From contig CACZRJ010000158.1 in NCBI GenBank assembly GCA_902783535.1, positions 1-5,823 of the forward strand: a stretch of DNA of 5,823 nt. Direction: 5' to 3'. This stretch comes from an uncultured Ruminococcus sp. (lineage in GTDB: Bacteria > Bacillota > Clostridia > Oscillospirales > CAG-382). This document shows, in pieces, positions 4,939 through 5,823 of this stretch. Position numbers and translations under genes: made by a program. Under the pieces are notes generated by a model. That model ran no database searches. It was not told the origin of the DNA and saw nothing but the letters and a program-made list of their open reading frames with translations. Numbering within the stretch: position 1 is the stretch's first letter; every line of letters starts with the position of its first letter.

Positions 4939-5478
4939 TTATTCGTCTTCCAGCGGGCTGACATCCATCAGTCCGAGTTCGACTTTCGTTTCCCTTCCGA
5001 ACATCGATGCGGTGACTTTGACCAGTTCGTCTTCAAGAGAGATCTCGTCGACGATGCCGATCTGGCCCTTCAGAGCGCCGGCGCAAATCTTAACGCTGTC
5101 GCCGACGGAATACCTGACTTCAATCACCCTTGGCTCCACGCCGAGTTTTTCCACTTCCTCTTCGGAAAGCGGCACGGGGCGGGATCCCGGACCGACGAAG
5201 CCGGTGACTCCGGTCGTGTTCCGGACGATGTGCCACATTTCATCATTCATGACCATCTTCACGAACACGTAGCTGGGAAACAGTTTTCTTTCGATTTCCT
5301 TTTCGCCTTTTTCCGTCATCTCCGTCGCGACTTCCGTCGGGACCTTTACCGATTGGATCAGATCCGCGATCCCGCGGTTTTCGATGATCTTCAGAAGGCT
5401 TTCATAGACTTTGTTTTCGTAGCCGGTATACGTATGGACGACATACCAGAGCGGTTTGCTCTCTTTTGGCAAACTCAT
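4939..5478 (-). CDS. nusG: Transcription termination/antitermination factor NusG
   Basis: This 179-residue protein is a standard NusG, which binds RNA polymerase at the clamp and modulates pausing, termination and coupling to translation. The NGN domain (about 9-113) shows WYVVHTYTGYENKV (11-24), RKLFPSYVFVKM (64-75) and WHIVRNTTGVTGFVG (82-96). A linker leads to the KOW domain (about 123-175), with SVGDSVKICAGALKGQIGIV (124-143) and the conserved FGRETKVELG (160-169). The ATG start at 5478 lies 12 bases after the secE stop, with a weak ribosome site AAGGCGG overlapping the end of secE, so the two genes are probably translationally coupled. The genes downstream are rplK and rplA, the usual order. 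Nothing is truncated. Confidence 0.97.
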   Translation of the reverse strand: MSLPKESKPLWYVVHTYTGYENKVYESLLKIIENRGIADLIQSVKVPTEVATEMTEKGEKEIERKLFPSYVFVKMVMNDEMWHIVRNTTGVTGFVGPGSRPVPLSEEEVEKLGVEPRVIEVRYSVGDSVKICAGALKGQIGIVDEISLEDELVKVTASMFGRETKVELGLMDVSPLEDE

Positions 5479-5490
5479 TTCCGAACCGCC

Positions 5491-5823
5491 TTATTTCCCG
5501 ATGGAAGACAGCAGCCGGATCAGAGAAGAGAATCCGTAATCCAGCAAGCCGATCAGCAATGCCGCGGCCAGCAGCACCGCGAGAACGATACCCGTTGCCT
5601 TCAGCAAATCCTTCCAGGGCATCCAAACGATCTTTTTCAGTTCGCTCTTGTAGTCCTTGAAGAATTTCGAAATCTTCTCTCCGACTTTGGTTTTGGTCTT
5701 CGCCAGAATGAACAGAACGGCGATCACGAGAACGATCACGCCTACGGAAATGATCAGTTTCCACGGAACATTGCTTGCTGCAGTCTGCTCGGTTTGACTG
5801 GACTCCGTCGCGGGTGCGGACTC
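5491..5823 (-). CDS. secE: Preprotein translocase subunit SecE (5' end outside window)
   Basis: The frame is open from the TAA stop at 5493-5491 to the window edge (110 residues), so the GTG at 5739 is not the start. SecE is the small clamp subunit of the SecYEG channel in the cytoplasmic membrane. The core is at fragment residues about 50-110. It comprises the amphipathic helix KFFKDYKSELKKIVWMPWKD (53-72), whose ELKK-VW pattern is the SecE signature, followed by the conserved transmembrane helix at about 73-97 and a short C-terminal tail. An extra hydrophobic segment at residues 23-41 and a hydrophilic Ser/Thr/Gln/Ala-rich stretch at 1-20 precede it. Many bacterial SecE proteins have only one membrane span, so this is a longer form. 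It lies 12 bases upstream of nusG, its usual partner. Confidence 0.92.
   Translation of the reverse strand, partial: ESAPATESSQTEQTAASNVPWKLIISVGVIVLVIAVLFILAKTKTKVGEKISKFFKDYKSELKKIVWMPWKDLLKATGIVLAVLLAAALLIGLLDYGFSSLIRLLSSIGK

Noticed and set aside
5491..5739. A complete 82-residue SecE starting at GTG 5739
   Set aside because: The frame stays open to the window edge, and this start would cut through a hydrophobic segment, leaving half a membrane span.
1..5823. Mobile elements, CRISPR repeats, tRNA or rRNA genes, toxin-antitoxin or defence genes
   Set aside because: I saw no transposase, repeat array, terminal inverted repeat pair, cloverleaf or unexplained gene; nearly all of the window is accounted for by core genes and their leaders.

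Overview
The window looks like a core chromosomal segment of a Bacillota (Firmicutes) bacterium, probably a member of Clostridia. The reasons are the secE-nusG-rplK-rplA-rplJ-rplL order, strong GGAGG-type ribosome binding sites, a sigma-A type promoter, a Firmicutes-style L10 leader RNA, and a methionyl-tRNA synthetase that ends in a C-terminal tRNA-binding domain. Base composition is roughly half G+C by eye. No closer taxonomic placement is possible from sequence reading alone.

Left part, plus strand (1-2353): the 3' end of a gene for methionyl-tRNA synthetase comes first. A 79-base gap holding a perfect 10-bp GC-rich stem follows, then a complete gene for an AMP-forming acyl-CoA synthetase of the ANL adenylating family. 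The gap between this gene and the minus-strand operon (2354-2457) holds two stem-loops. One spans the synthetase stop codon. The other is a classical intrinsic terminator for the ribosomal operon coming the other way.

Right part, minus strand (5823 down to 2458): secE (5' end beyond the window), nusG, rplK (L11), rplA (L1), rplJ (L10) and rplL (L7/L12) lie in one direction. They supply the SecYEG translocon subunit, the transcription elongation factor NusG, and the proteins of the L1 stalk and the L11/L10/L12 GTPase-associated stalk of the 50S subunit. Two noncoding gaps carry regulation. The 133-base nusG-rplK gap folds into three stem-loops, the last of which mimics the 23S rRNA binding site of L1. 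The 235-base rplA-rplJ gap holds a good promoter, an L10 leader and a candidate attenuator hairpin. L1 and the L10-L12 complex can therefore each be expected to control their own genes.

The main oddities are as follows. rpoB does not follow rplL; a terminator and a convergent acyl-CoA synthetase gene do. rplJ starts with TTG. SecE has an extra N-terminal membrane segment. The MetRS linker has a cysteine cluster. Both leader RNAs show mutually exclusive pairings. I found no mobile element, CRISPR array, tRNA or rRNA gene, and nothing resembling a new multi-gene system; the leader RNAs are the most promising places to look.
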